Origin: Granulicella arctica
Lineage (GTDB): Bacteria; Acidobacteriota; Terriglobia; Terriglobales; Acidobacteriaceae
DNA: 64,000 nucleotides
Assembly (NCBI RefSeq): GCF_025685605.1
Contig: NZ_JAGTUT010000001.1
Coordinates: 930,001-994,000 of the forward strand
Reading direction: 5' to 3'
Both the position numbers and the translations under genes were made by a program. The notes beneath the pieces are model-generated. The model made no database searches. It saw only the letters and a list, made by a program, of their open reading frames with translations, and was not told where the DNA came from. Shown in pieces: positions 18,357 to 25,458 of the stretch. Numbering within the stretch: position 1 is the stretch's first letter; every line of letters begins with the position of its first letter.

Positions 18357-18674
18357 CTACACGGCGCTGGAAAGTGCCGCGCCCAGTTCCTTGATATGAG
18401 TTGCGCCTGCAGTCTCTTCGCTTCCCGCGACCGCCGTCGTCTCCTTGCCAAGCTTCTGGATCAGTGCCTTGACCGCCTCGCCATCAAGCTCCTTCGCATG
18501 CAGCAGCTTCTTCAGCTTGCCGAGGTCAGTCACAACCCTCTTCACGCCCTCATGGTCATGCTTCGAGAGATAGTCCTCCCAGCCCTCGATGTTCGTCGTT
18601 GCCTTCTCAATCGTGAAAGACTTCGCACCCTCTTTGAGCGCATGGATCGTCGTCGTAAATCGTGTCGTCGGCAT
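18357..18674 (-). CDS. Small protein of unknown function
   Basis: 105 residues with AAGGGA six bases before the ATG at 18674. Charged and helical, Lys-rich in the middle (LGKLKKLLHAKELDGEAVKAL) with an Ala/Glu/Thr-rich C-terminus. There is no signal peptide, no membrane helix and no Cys. I do not recognise the family; the N-terminus TTRFTTTIHALKEGAKSFTI may be a beta hairpin. The gene stands alone between comEC and an outer-membrane barrel gene on the same strand. Confidence 0.65.
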   Translation of the reverse strand: MPTTRFTTTIHALKEGAKSFTIEKATTNIEGWEDYLSKHDHEGVKRVVTDLGKLKKLLHAKELDGEAVKALIQKLGKETTAVAGSEETAGATHIKELGAALSSAV

Positions 18675-18829
18675 AATATCCCTTGATCAAATCCCGACAG
18701 AGAGGTCGAGCTTCTCTGTTCCAAGCGATCTGATGCGACACAATCCGCAACACGCCTCTGGCCCTTCAACTCACCTGTAGCAATGCGCAAAATCTCTAGG
18801 CCGTTGTCGAGCGAGTCAAAGCAGCGCGC

Positions 18830-19465
18830 TTACTTACCCAGGCCAAATGGCAGATGAAACACCAGCCCCGTGCTGATCGTTCCCACGGGATAAGTATGTC
18901 CCGTTCCCTGGATCGCTCCATATCCAAGCTCCACGAGCCGGAAGTCCACTACCGGCAGAATCGCAATATCCAACCCCGCGAAGCCGTCATACTCCAGGTG
19001 CGTCGTCGACTGTATGCCCGTCGTATTCGACACGCCCGACGTAGCCAGCCCGCTATTGAACCCCGTACCAAAATTCGTTCGCGCCACACCCACCATGCCC
19101 TCGACATACGGCTTCAGCGGGAGGAACGGTGTATGGAACGATCCACGCACGCCAGCAAGCCCGTTGCTGATATGTCCGCCCGCCGCATTGAAGTTCGTAT
19201 ACGCGCCCTTGGTGCTGTTCGTGATGCTCCCTCGAACGTCGAAGCCCAGACGCACCGGCCCGTACGTCTTGTAGTCGTAATACACACCACCGCCGCCGCC
19301 CACCGGGTCAAAGCTGCCGTTCGTGCTGGTCGTCGTACCCTGCGTGTACGGAATATCCGTCATCCTCCTCACGGAGACAGTGCCATACGCAGCAATCTGG
19401 GCATGGGCGGTTGTAGCGGCGAGCACTGCAGACGTCAGGGAGAGGAGGATCTTCGTAATGTTCAT
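18830..19465 (-). CDS. Outer membrane beta-barrel protein
   Basis: 211 residues. A clear signal peptide (TKILLSLTSAVLAATTAHA before QIAA) is followed by alternating beta-strand segments such as GPVRLGFDVRGS, HISNGLAGVRGSF, LKPYVEGMVGVARTN and YDGFAGLDIAILPVVDFRLVELGYGA, the layout of a small eight-stranded porin-like barrel. The last residues are FHLPFGLGK, where the family usually ends in an aromatic residue. Location in the outer membrane is inferred. The promoter must lie between 19466 and 19591, which is shared with a divergent gene. Confidence 0.75.
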   Translation of the reverse strand: MNITKILLSLTSAVLAATTAHAQIAAYGTVSVRRMTDIPYTQGTTTSTNGSFDPVGGGGGVYYDYKTYGPVRLGFDVRGSITNSTKGAYTNFNAAGGHISNGLAGVRGSFHTPFLPLKPYVEGMVGVARTNFGTGFNSGLATSGVSNTTGIQSTTHLEYDGFAGLDIAILPVVDFRLVELGYGAIQGTGHTYPVGTISTGLVFHLPFGLGK

Positions 19466-19591
19466 CTCACGCGATTTTACCTTCCCCGCGTCCTCCCCGC
19501 AGCCTCACCCCCTGTTTTAGGAGGTTCCTCCCTGCACACAGAATCTCGGCCCTCCTCCAGCGCGTCTATCCTGTAAGAGGGGAAGACGACC

Positions 19592-19882
19592 ATGGACCCT
19601 GAGCAGACCAACGATCCGCACGACCAGCCTCAAGACCGTTCCATGACCTCAGCCGAGCAGGCAGAAGAGCAAAAGCTCCTCCGCCGCCTCCAGATGATGA
19701 TGAACATGGTCATCCAGGTCATCGCCCAGGACAACAGCCTCTCCATCGACGAAGCCGCCCAGATGATCGGCGACTCCCGCAAAGCCGCCCTCGCCATGTT
19801 CCCCGGCAAAGAACTAGCCTTCGATCTCATCTGGAAGCCCCGCTTCCAACGCCTCATGCGCGAACGCTTCCGCATCCAATAG
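19592..19882 (+). CDS. Small conserved-type hypothetical protein
   Basis: 96 residues, with a good purine-rich AGAGGGGAAG nine bases before the ATG. The N-terminus is polar and likely disordered (Asp, Gln, Glu, Pro); from residue 25 it is helical with a Met-rich segment (LLRRLQMMMNMVIQVIAQD) and a segment resembling a helix-turn-helix (SIDEAAQMIGDSRKAALAMF). It ends in a basic region. It could be a small DNA- or RNA-binding protein, but that is a guess. Divergent from the barrel gene. Confidence 0.7.
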   Translation: MDPEQTNDPHDQPQDRSMTSAEQAEEQKLLRRLQMMMNMVIQVIAQDNSLSIDEAAQMIGDSRKAALAMFPGKELAFDLIWKPRFQRLMRERFRIQ

Positions 19883-19905
19883 CTTTCTTAGGCATGAACA
19901 AAAAC

Positions 19906-19943
19906 CTGTCATCCTGAGCGAAGTCGAAGGACCTGCGGTTGCC
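19906..19943 (+). repeat. Dispersed repeat, copy 1
   Basis: Contains GTCATCCTGAGCGAAGTCGA followed by AGGACCTGCGGTTGCC. Near-identical copies lie at 22848-22882 and 43829-43866. This string is familiar as an intergenic repeat of Acidobacteriaceae; here it sits just after a small gene and before the GNAT gene. Confidence 0.75.
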
Positions 19944-19987
19944 TTTGCCTTTGTTTTGTCCTTTCAGAAGAGATGACCCGCGCATCT

Positions 19988-20031
19988 CTGATCCGTGTCA
20001 TTGCACTAATCCGTGTTAAGCCTTCGTTCCC
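19988..20031 (+). repeat. Second dispersed repeat motif (ATCCGTGTTAAG type)
   Basis: The stretch CTGATCCGTGTCATTGCACT, then AATCCGTGTTAAGCCTTCGT, is matched by a degenerate relative at 22794-22832 (AATCCGTCATTCC, then TCTGATAAGCCTTCGT). In each case it lies within 100 bases of the GTCATCCTGAGCG repeat, so the two probably travel together. A faint relative is near 10755-10785. Confidence 0.4.
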
Positions 20032-20057
20032 AGGAAGCCGTTTGCTACCCTGCAACC

Positions 20058-20567
20058 ATGCATATCCGCCCGGCGATCCCGCACGACATCCCCGCCATCC
20101 TCGACCTCATTCGCCGCGTCATCCCCGCCATGCTCGCCTCCGGCAACACCCAGTGGGACGACTCCTACCCCAACGCCGCCGTCTTCGAGCGAGACATCGC
20201 CCTCGACCAACTCTGGGTCGCCGAAATTGACGACACCATCGGCGGCGTAATCGCCCTCACCACCGATCAGGAGCCCGAATACGCCAAGGTAGGCTGGGAC
20301 CTCACCGAGCCCGCCATCGTCACCCACCGCCTCGCCGTCGACCCCGCCATGCGCGGCAAGGGCATCGCCGCCGCCCTCCTTCAGCAGGCCGAAACCCTCG
20401 CCCGAGCCAGCAACATCTCCGTCCTCCGCATCGACACCAGCACGAAGAACGAGGCCACCCAAAGCCTCTTCCCCAAACTCGGCTACGTCCTCGCCGGTGA
20501 GATCGGCCTGCCCTCCCGCCCCGGCCTTCGCGTCCTCTGCTACGAAAAACGGCTTTCGCCGTCGTAA
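20058..20567 (+). CDS. GNAT family N-acetyltransferase
   Basis: 169 residues from the ATG at 20058; MHIRPAIPHDIPAILDL is the standard GNAT opening, so a longer frame from 20013 is rejected. The acetyl-CoA binding motif A is HRLAVDPAMRGKGIAAALLQ, and motif B includes LRIDTSTKNEATQSLFPKLGY. The substrate is unknown; proteins of this kind are usually called putative acetyltransferases. There is no Shine-Dalgarno, but TACCCT ends six bases before the ATG, a layout typical of leaderless transcripts. Confidence 0.9.
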   Translation: MHIRPAIPHDIPAILDLIRRVIPAMLASGNTQWDDSYPNAAVFERDIALDQLWVAEIDDTIGGVIALTTDQEPEYAKVGWDLTEPAIVTHRLAVDPAMRGKGIAAALLQQAETLARASNISVLRIDTSTKNEATQSLFPKLGYVLAGEIGLPSRPGLRVLCYEKRLSPS

Positions 20568-20773
20568 ATCGCTCCCAAGGCGCCGAATACACCTAAGCAG
20601 CTTAGAAAAGTGCTTCATCGATGAAATTTCATTGCCTAAAAGCACCGGACCGAATATGTTGCATAAAAGCTCGGGCTTACATGCATATCACTCAGAAATA
20701 GGGAAGATCCATCTCGGGCGAGGAACCGATTTACGTACTGCCTCAAGGCAAGCTGATCGACAAGGCGGATGTT

Positions 20774-21475
20774 ATGAAAGACACAATATTGGGTGTCCTG
20801 TTCCTCGGTGTGCTGTCCTCTCTGATCGCCACCTATATCTGGGAAAACTGGACCAAAAAGACCGACGCAGCCGCAGCAACCGTAGCGTCCACTGTTCCGC
20901 CCGAAATAAAACCCGAACCTTCAACTCCGGCAGAGCTTAAAACTGATCCTTCGGGCCCGGAAATCAAGGAGATACCCGTAAATCCCCCTGTCCCCGAGCC
21001 CCACAAAGATAGCGATCCGCCCGCAGGCCCGGTTTCCACACCCACAGCCCCCACAACTCCTGTCCTCGCCCTTCCCCAACCTGAGGACTTCGAACGGCTC
21101 TTCCCCGCCGCCGACAAAGGATTCAAAACCTTCAGGGCGGGCAAGCCTATGGAGCAGAAGACCACGAATGGCAACAAATTATGGGTATCCTATGTGACCT
21201 TACCGGAGGCGAAGGAGTGCAGGGTTTCAGAAAAGCCTGATCGCCTCATCTGCCTTCTAGGGATATCTGCCGACAAGACCGAAATCGACAAGCAGTTTGC
21301 CACCCTGGCTCAGTCACTCCATAATCGTTGGCCTGTTACCCGTAACTCCAGCGTCTACCTTGCCGATCAATCCGCAGACTTTGTCCCCATGGTAGGACCC
21401 GAGCTGGTGGTCTATACAAAACCCGACCCGGAGACCGGGGGATATGGTCTTTACACCATGATGGTCAAAAGGTGA
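20774..21475 (+). CDS. Membrane-anchored Pro-rich protein, unrecognised
   Basis: 233 residues: an N-terminal transmembrane segment (ILGVLFLGVLSSLIATYIW), a Pro/Glu-rich linker of about 75 residues, then a folded C-terminal domain of about 130 residues with two Cys (KECRVSEKP, LICLLGISADK) that may pair. The likely topology is a periplasmic domain on one anchor. AAGGCGG precedes the ATG. The frame stays open without an ATG for about 70 bases upstream to a TAG at 20699, with protein-like content (PIYVLPQGKLIDKADV), so the true start may be a rare codon upstream. The region is less GC-rich than its neighbours. No family recognised. Confidence 0.65.
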   Translation: MKDTILGVLFLGVLSSLIATYIWENWTKKTDAAAATVASTVPPEIKPEPSTPAELKTDPSGPEIKEIPVNPPVPEPHKDSDPPAGPVSTPTAPTTPVLALPQPEDFERLFPAADKGFKTFRAGKPMEQKTTNGNKLWVSYVTLPEAKECRVSEKPDRLICLLGISADKTEIDKQFATLAQSLHNRWPVTRNSSVYLADQSADFVPMVGPELVVYTKPDPETGGYGLYTMMVKR

Positions 21476-21487
21476 GCACACCCAGCT

Positions 21488-22669
21488 CTAAGGCTTACCC
21501 TTAGCCGCCACCGTCATCACCACACCCGCAACATCGCTCTCCACCACCAGCGGCTGCTTCTGCCCGCCATACTCCTTCACCGTCGTCTCTTTGAAATTGC
21601 TCGGCGGAAACGTCCCTGGCGGATTCATAATCTCCTCCCGCGCCACATCCTTCGCCTCCGACACCACCAGCGAGTACGTCCCCTCCGGCACGAAGTCGAA
21701 GTGGAACATGCCATCTTCCTTATCCACAGTCGTCGAGACAAGCTGCGTCCCATCGTCATAGTTCAGCGCCAGCTTGCCCGCATTCACCACATGCCCGCCG
21801 GCGTCTGTGATCGACCCGCTCACGCTATGCAGCTTGCTCACCGGAATCGTCATATCCGCCCCATCCCGCTGTTCGCCGTCCGTAATCTTTACGGACTTCG
21901 CCTTACTCTTCTGCGTCGTATCCCCCGAGTAAAAGTCCAGCGAGTATCTGGTACTGGATGAAGAGCTACGCGAACCATCAATCACCGTACTCACATACAT
22001 ATCGGTCAGGGAAAGGCTCACCTGCTCCCTGTACTCCCCCGGCGGCAGACCTGTAATCCGGTACCTCCCCTGGTCGTCCGTCGAGCTACCTTCATGGCGC
22101 GACACCCACTCCTCCTTCTTGTCCGTCGTCTCCTTTGCGAGCGCCGTCACGTAGGTCGAGATCACCGGTGTTCCATCGTCATACCGGACCGTTCCCGCAA
22201 TTGCCGCGCCACGCTCCAGTCGCACCTCGAGATTCGCCGTATGACTTGCCTCCACCGTCACATTCGGGACAGCCTTCAACATCCGCGCCAGCGTCTCAGG
22301 CGTAGGCTGCGACAACTCCGCCCGCGTAAACGCACTAATCGGCGACAGGTACCCCGCCATCTGGATCACGACGTAGTACGTCCCCGGCCTCACCTTAGGA
22401 ATCACAAAGCTGCCATCAAGAGAGGTCTGGTACGTCCGCATAGCCACCTGCGGCTCCTCCCGCACTCCCGCAGCCGCCTCTGGCTTTACATCGATCGTCT
22501 GCAGCGTCACCGAAGCAAGCCGCGCCGGCAGATTCGTATCCACACAATACACACGCCCCGTCACCGCACCTGTCGCCACCACCGGCGGTCGAGCCACCCG
22601 CCCCTGCTGCGCTCCCATCGACCAGGTCAACCCACAGCCAACCACCAGCAGCCAAGCGACCCGACCCAT
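21488..22669 (-). CDS. Carboxypeptidase regulatory-like domain protein, exported
   Basis: 393 residues from the ATG at 22669 (AAGGGG six bases upstream). The signal peptide is RVAWLLVVGCGLTWSMGAQ. Three Ig-like carboxypeptidase-regulatory (CarboxypepD_reg) repeats follow, recognised by GAVTGRVYCVD, DGSFVIPKVRPGTYYVVIQMAG, GAAIAGTVRYDDGTPV, RYRITGLPPGEYREQV, HSVSGSITDAGGHVV and FHFDFVPEGTYSLVV. Such proteins are abundant in Acidobacteria and are usually exported or envelope-bound, often with roles in glycan binding or adhesion; the role here is unknown. Upstream in-frame codons translate repeat DNA and are not part of the gene. Confidence 0.8.
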   Translation of the reverse strand: MGRVAWLLVVGCGLTWSMGAQQGRVARPPVVATGAVTGRVYCVDTNLPARLASVTLQTIDVKPEAAAGVREEPQVAMRTYQTSLDGSFVIPKVRPGTYYVVIQMAGYLSPISAFTRAELSQPTPETLARMLKAVPNVTVEASHTANLEVRLERGAAIAGTVRYDDGTPVISTYVTALAKETTDKKEEWVSRHEGSSTDDQGRYRITGLPPGEYREQVSLSLTDMYVSTVIDGSRSSSSSTRYSLDFYSGDTTQKSKAKSVKITDGEQRDGADMTIPVSKLHSVSGSITDAGGHVVNAGKLALNYDDGTQLVSTTVDKEDGMFHFDFVPEGTYSLVVSEAKDVAREEIMNPPGTFPPSNFKETTVKEYGGQKQPLVVESDVAGVVMTVAAKGKP

Positions 22670-22847
22670 GAAAACCCCTTTTCGATTCCACCGGCAGTGT
22701 ACCGCCTCCTGTTTGCCTCCCCACAGCAAAGCAGAAGGGTACGCTTCGCCTCTAGCCGCCTGCCTCTCATCTCGAATGAACCTGCATCTCTCTAAATCCG
22801 TCATTCCAACTGATCTCTGATAAGCCTTCGTCTCCGCACCCAAAAAT

Positions 22848-22882
22848 GTCATCTCGAGCGAAGTCGAAGGACCTGTGGTTTC
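22848..22882 (+). repeat. Dispersed repeat, copy 2
   Basis: GTCATCTCGAGCGAAGTCGA followed by AGGACCTGTGGTTT, differing from copy 1 at a few bases. It is followed by a second partial relative (GTCATTCCCGAAG, 22890-22902). Confidence 0.7.
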
Positions 22883-23161
22883 CCTTGCTGTCATTCCCGA
22901 AGAAAGCCCACGTCTAGTCAGTCGCCACGTCCCTCTTAGGACTGACCCTCTAACCCCCCATTACCGCTTGTCTTCCCCTCAGTGCCATAAGTTCGAAACC
23001 AACTACCCAAAACCAGGCCTTCCAAAAGAACTGTCAAGCCCGCTTTTAGTACCAGTACCTCTTAACCCACTTCGTTGCAGTTACTTACAAACGAAATTAG
23101 TTAAATAAAGTTGGCCTATCAGGTATACCCAATCCGCTATGCTTGAAATAGAGGTAAAACC

Positions 23162-23190
23162 AGCCCCGGCCACAAGCCGGGGCTTTCTTA
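23162..23190 (+). terminator. Orphan terminator-like hairpin
   Basis: AGCCCCGGC and GCCGGGGCT pair around CACAA, followed by TTCTT on the plus strand. Read on the minus strand it is followed by GGTTTT. No protein gene ends just before it on either strand, so it may end a small RNA. Confidence 0.6.
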
Positions 23191-23327
23191 TGCTCAGAAA
23201 CTTACCCTTTAGAATGAGTACTTTGCCTCTAACCTCAATCAAAGCAACACTTTATGATGACCGTAAGACCTAACTCGAACCAAACAAGCCACTTAAAGTC
23301 CGACGCCGTTTGAGAAAGAAGGTCCAA

Positions 23328-23645
23328 ATGTCCTACCCAACCTGCCAGCACACCAAATCCGACGGCATCCTCTGCGGCTCACCCGCCCTACGCGACAAGC
23401 TCTTCTGCTACTACCACCAGCACCGCGCCGAGCGCATGCCCCGCCTCACCGAGATCCCCCGAGGCGAGTCCCTCGTCCTCGACGCCATCAATAACCGCAT
23501 CAACATCACGACCAACATCTCCCTCGTCATCACCGCCCTCGCCAGCGGCCGCATCGACTACCGACGTGCCAACCACCTCATCCGCGGTCTCGAGCTCGCC
23601 TCCAAAAGCTTCACCCAGATCGAACGCCTCCTGCTCCTGCGATGA
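23328..23645 (+). CDS. Small Cys/His-knuckle protein
   Basis: 105 residues from the ATG at 23328, with AGAAGG five bases upstream; a TTG six codons earlier is less likely. The N-terminal 30 residues form a zinc-knuckle-like pattern: Cys6, His8, Cys16, Cys27 and His30 (CQHTKSDGILCGSPA, LFCYYHQH). The rest is helical, with a hydrophobic ITTNISLVITALASGRIDY core. From memory this family is widespread and often multi-copy in Acidobacteria, with unknown function; zinc and nucleic-acid binding are inferences. The next gene overlaps it by four bases. Confidence 0.75.
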   Translation: MSYPTCQHTKSDGILCGSPALRDKLFCYYHQHRAERMPRLTEIPRGESLVLDAINNRINITTNISLVITALASGRIDYRRANHLIRGLELASKSFTQIERLLLLR

Positions 23646-23989
23646 TCCCACCGCCCACGTCCAAACAGTTGGGACGTGGGCCTCGCAACCAGCATCCACC
23701 CTGTATCGTCGTAAAGAAGCTCCACCATCCAGCGGGAGGAAGATTGCCGTACATCTACATCGATAAAGTGCTCAACGAGTTGCGGGACGATCTCATCTCC
23801 GCCATGCACGCCGCCGTCGAGCGAGAACTGCACGGCGGCCGCGTCGACGTCGCCAAGCTCTACCGGTCCTTCAACCGGGCCGCCTCCGGCAAGGTAGCCA
23901 ACCCCGTCTGGGTCTCCGAAAAGTGCGTCTCCGAGACCGGCAGCGGCGGCACCAAAAAGAATCGCCGTGGCATGGGCAGCGACGAGTAG
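23642..23989 (+). CDS. Small basic protein coupled to the Cys/His-knuckle gene
   Basis: 115 residues, with ATG overlapping the previous stop in an ATGA arrangement, so translation is probably coupled. The N-terminal 35 residues are Pro/Arg/Lys-rich and likely disordered; the middle is helical (YIDKVLNELRDDLISAMHAAVERELHGG, abbreviated here to its frame); the C-terminus is Ser/Gly/Lys-rich and basic (KKNRRG). I do not recognise the family. Co-occurrence with the zinc-knuckle gene suggests a two-component function. It converges on the DUF2252 gene with eight bases between the stops. Confidence 0.6.
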   Translation: MIPPPTSKQLGRGPRNQHPPCIVVKKLHHPAGGRLPYIYIDKVLNELRDDLISAMHAAVERELHGGRVDVAKLYRSFNRAASGKVANPVWVSEKCVSETGSGGTKKNRRGMGSDE

Positions 23990-23997
23990 CGACTCAG

Positions 23998-25398
23998 CTA
24001 CTTCTTCATCGACTTGACGAGCGCCTTCCAGTCCTTCTCCGTCTGGTCTGCGTAAGCGGCAGCGAAGCCCACAACGGCCTCTTCAAACCGTCCCGAGCCG
24101 CCAATATAGCCCGCCAGCATCGCGCAGTCGCCGCCCCGCGCATGACCCCGGGCAAGCATCTCGCCGCACACCCCGGCGTACTCCATCAACCCGGCAGCCT
24201 TCAGGTCGGCCAGATCGATCGAAGCCTTGTGATCGTTCAACTGGCGCACCAGGTAGTCGCGCCCCTGGATCGTAGTCCAGCCAAGAAATGGGTCAGACTG
24301 GATCTGCATGGACCGTTCACCATCAACAACACGCCGCCCCTGGTGAGCAGGGATTGGACCAGCCAGATAGGGCGCATAAGCTGAGTGAGCCTCCTCTTTG
24401 ATCTGGAGGAACAGCGGATCTTTCGGGCCGTTCCCTTCCATGTAAAGGCAGTAGTCCCGCAGTCCAACCGAACCTGTCCCGACCACCTTGAACGCCACAT
24501 CGATCACGCGATACTGGTCTAGAAACCTCCGGCGCTCCACCTGAAGCGTCTCGGCATAAGGCACCATGGCGGCGATCACATGCTGGGCTGCAGCTCCGGT
24601 CATTCGCTCAAGAACTGGCTTGTTCGTCCGAAAGATGCGGCCCGAAGCCACCGCAGGCGGAGCAGGATCGAGCGCTGCGGCGTGGTGCTTCCTTGCATGC
24701 CCCGGGGCAAGCGGCGGCTTTCGAGCTGCCTGTTTCGCAGCCTGCCTCGTGGCTACGATCTCAGTCAAGGCGTTGAGGCTGCTGAGCGGTGTGGCCCGCT
24801 GCGCAAGAGCCAGAATCTGCTCCACCGGAGCGACGTTCTGCAATCGATGAACCTGGTACTTCGCCACGTCGAGAACCGGCATCTTCCAGAACGCGCGCAT
24901 CATCGCAACATATCGCTCGACGAAGGTGCTGGCAGCTTCGCGGCAGTGGCTCTCCTTACCACCAGCCTCACGCCCGGCAAGAATCAGGCTCGTCGCCATG
25001 CGCTTGACGTCCCACTCAAACGGGCCGGCGATCGTCTCGTCAAAATCATTGATGTCGAAGACCAATCGACCATCAGGACCAGCAAACGCGCCTAGATTAC
25101 GGACATGGGCATCACCACAAAGCTGTGTGTGAATCCCGGTGTTGCGGCTCACGGAGAGATCGTAAGCCATCACCGGCACCGCTCCCCGAAAGTAGCCAAA
25201 CGGCGAGCAGGCCATCCGCTCATGCTTCAGCTTGACAAGGTCCGGGACGCGACCTTTTTCGGCAGCCTGAAGCAGCTTCAAGGGATCTTCTTTGCGGCCA
25301 GCAAGGTTGAACCCCGCATGGTCGGCACGCGGAAGCTGCTTGCGTTTCTTGCGTCCGAGGGCGAAACGTTCCTGCGCTGTAAGCGGCATGCTCATCAT
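23998..25398 (-). CDS. DUF2252 family protein (second copy)
   Basis: 466 residues. It shares the hallmarks of the copy at 9045 but is longer and clearly different in sequence: GDAHVRNLGAF, FDINDFDETIAGPFEWDVKRM, and a late QGRDYLVRQLNDHK. The GDxHxxN and DFD motifs match the Brenner-type catalytic loop and metal site of phosphotransferase-fold kinases. Cytoplasmic, no signal peptide. The start could be either the first ATG or the one three codons later; neither has a clear Shine-Dalgarno. It lies downstream of the aminopeptidase gene on the same strand, separated by a strong hairpin. Confidence 0.85.
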   Translation of the reverse strand: MMSMPLTAQERFALGRKKRKQLPRADHAGFNLAGRKEDPLKLLQAAEKGRVPDLVKLKHERMACSPFGYFRGAVPVMAYDLSVSRNTGIHTQLCGDAHVRNLGAFAGPDGRLVFDINDFDETIAGPFEWDVKRMATSLILAGREAGGKESHCREAASTFVERYVAMMRAFWKMPVLDVAKYQVHRLQNVAPVEQILALAQRATPLSSLNALTEIVATRQAAKQAARKPPLAPGHARKHHAAALDPAPPAVASGRIFRTNKPVLERMTGAAAQHVIAAMVPYAETLQVERRRFLDQYRVIDVAFKVVGTGSVGLRDYCLYMEGNGPKDPLFLQIKEEAHSAYAPYLAGPIPAHQGRRVVDGERSMQIQSDPFLGWTTIQGRDYLVRQLNDHKASIDLADLKAAGLMEYAGVCGEMLARGHARGGDCAMLAGYIGGSGRFEEAVVGFAAAYADQTEKDWKALVKSMKK

Positions 25399-25425
25399 GG
25401 ATGAGCATACGCCGAGAGATAGCTT

Positions 25426-25452
25426 CAGCCCCGGAGGAAATCTCCGGGGCTG
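25426..25452 (-). terminator. Strong hairpin between aminopeptidase and DUF2252 genes
   Basis: CAGCCCCGGAG and CTCCGGGGCTG form an 11-base-pair stem around GAAAT. There is no clear U tract on the minus strand, so it may be a terminator helped by other factors or an mRNA-end stabiliser rather than a classical terminator. Confidence 0.5.
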
Positions 25453-25458
25453 AGTTGT

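Larger units (their letters stand above)
22670..23327. other. 658-base intergenic region with repeats and an orphan hairpin
   Basis: Lies between two divergent genes. From left to right it holds the leader of the regulatory-domain gene, a degenerate ATCCGTGT repeat (22794-22832), the second GTCAT repeat (22848-22882), an AT-richer stretch (22900-23150), and a terminator-like hairpin at 23162-23190. No tRNA or convincing reading frame is seen. The hairpin has no protein gene ending before it on either strand. Confidence 0.6.

Noticed and set aside
21488..22894. A longer start for the regulatory-domain protein at 22894
   Set aside because: The added 75 residues translate the dispersed repeats; the signal peptide begins at 22669.
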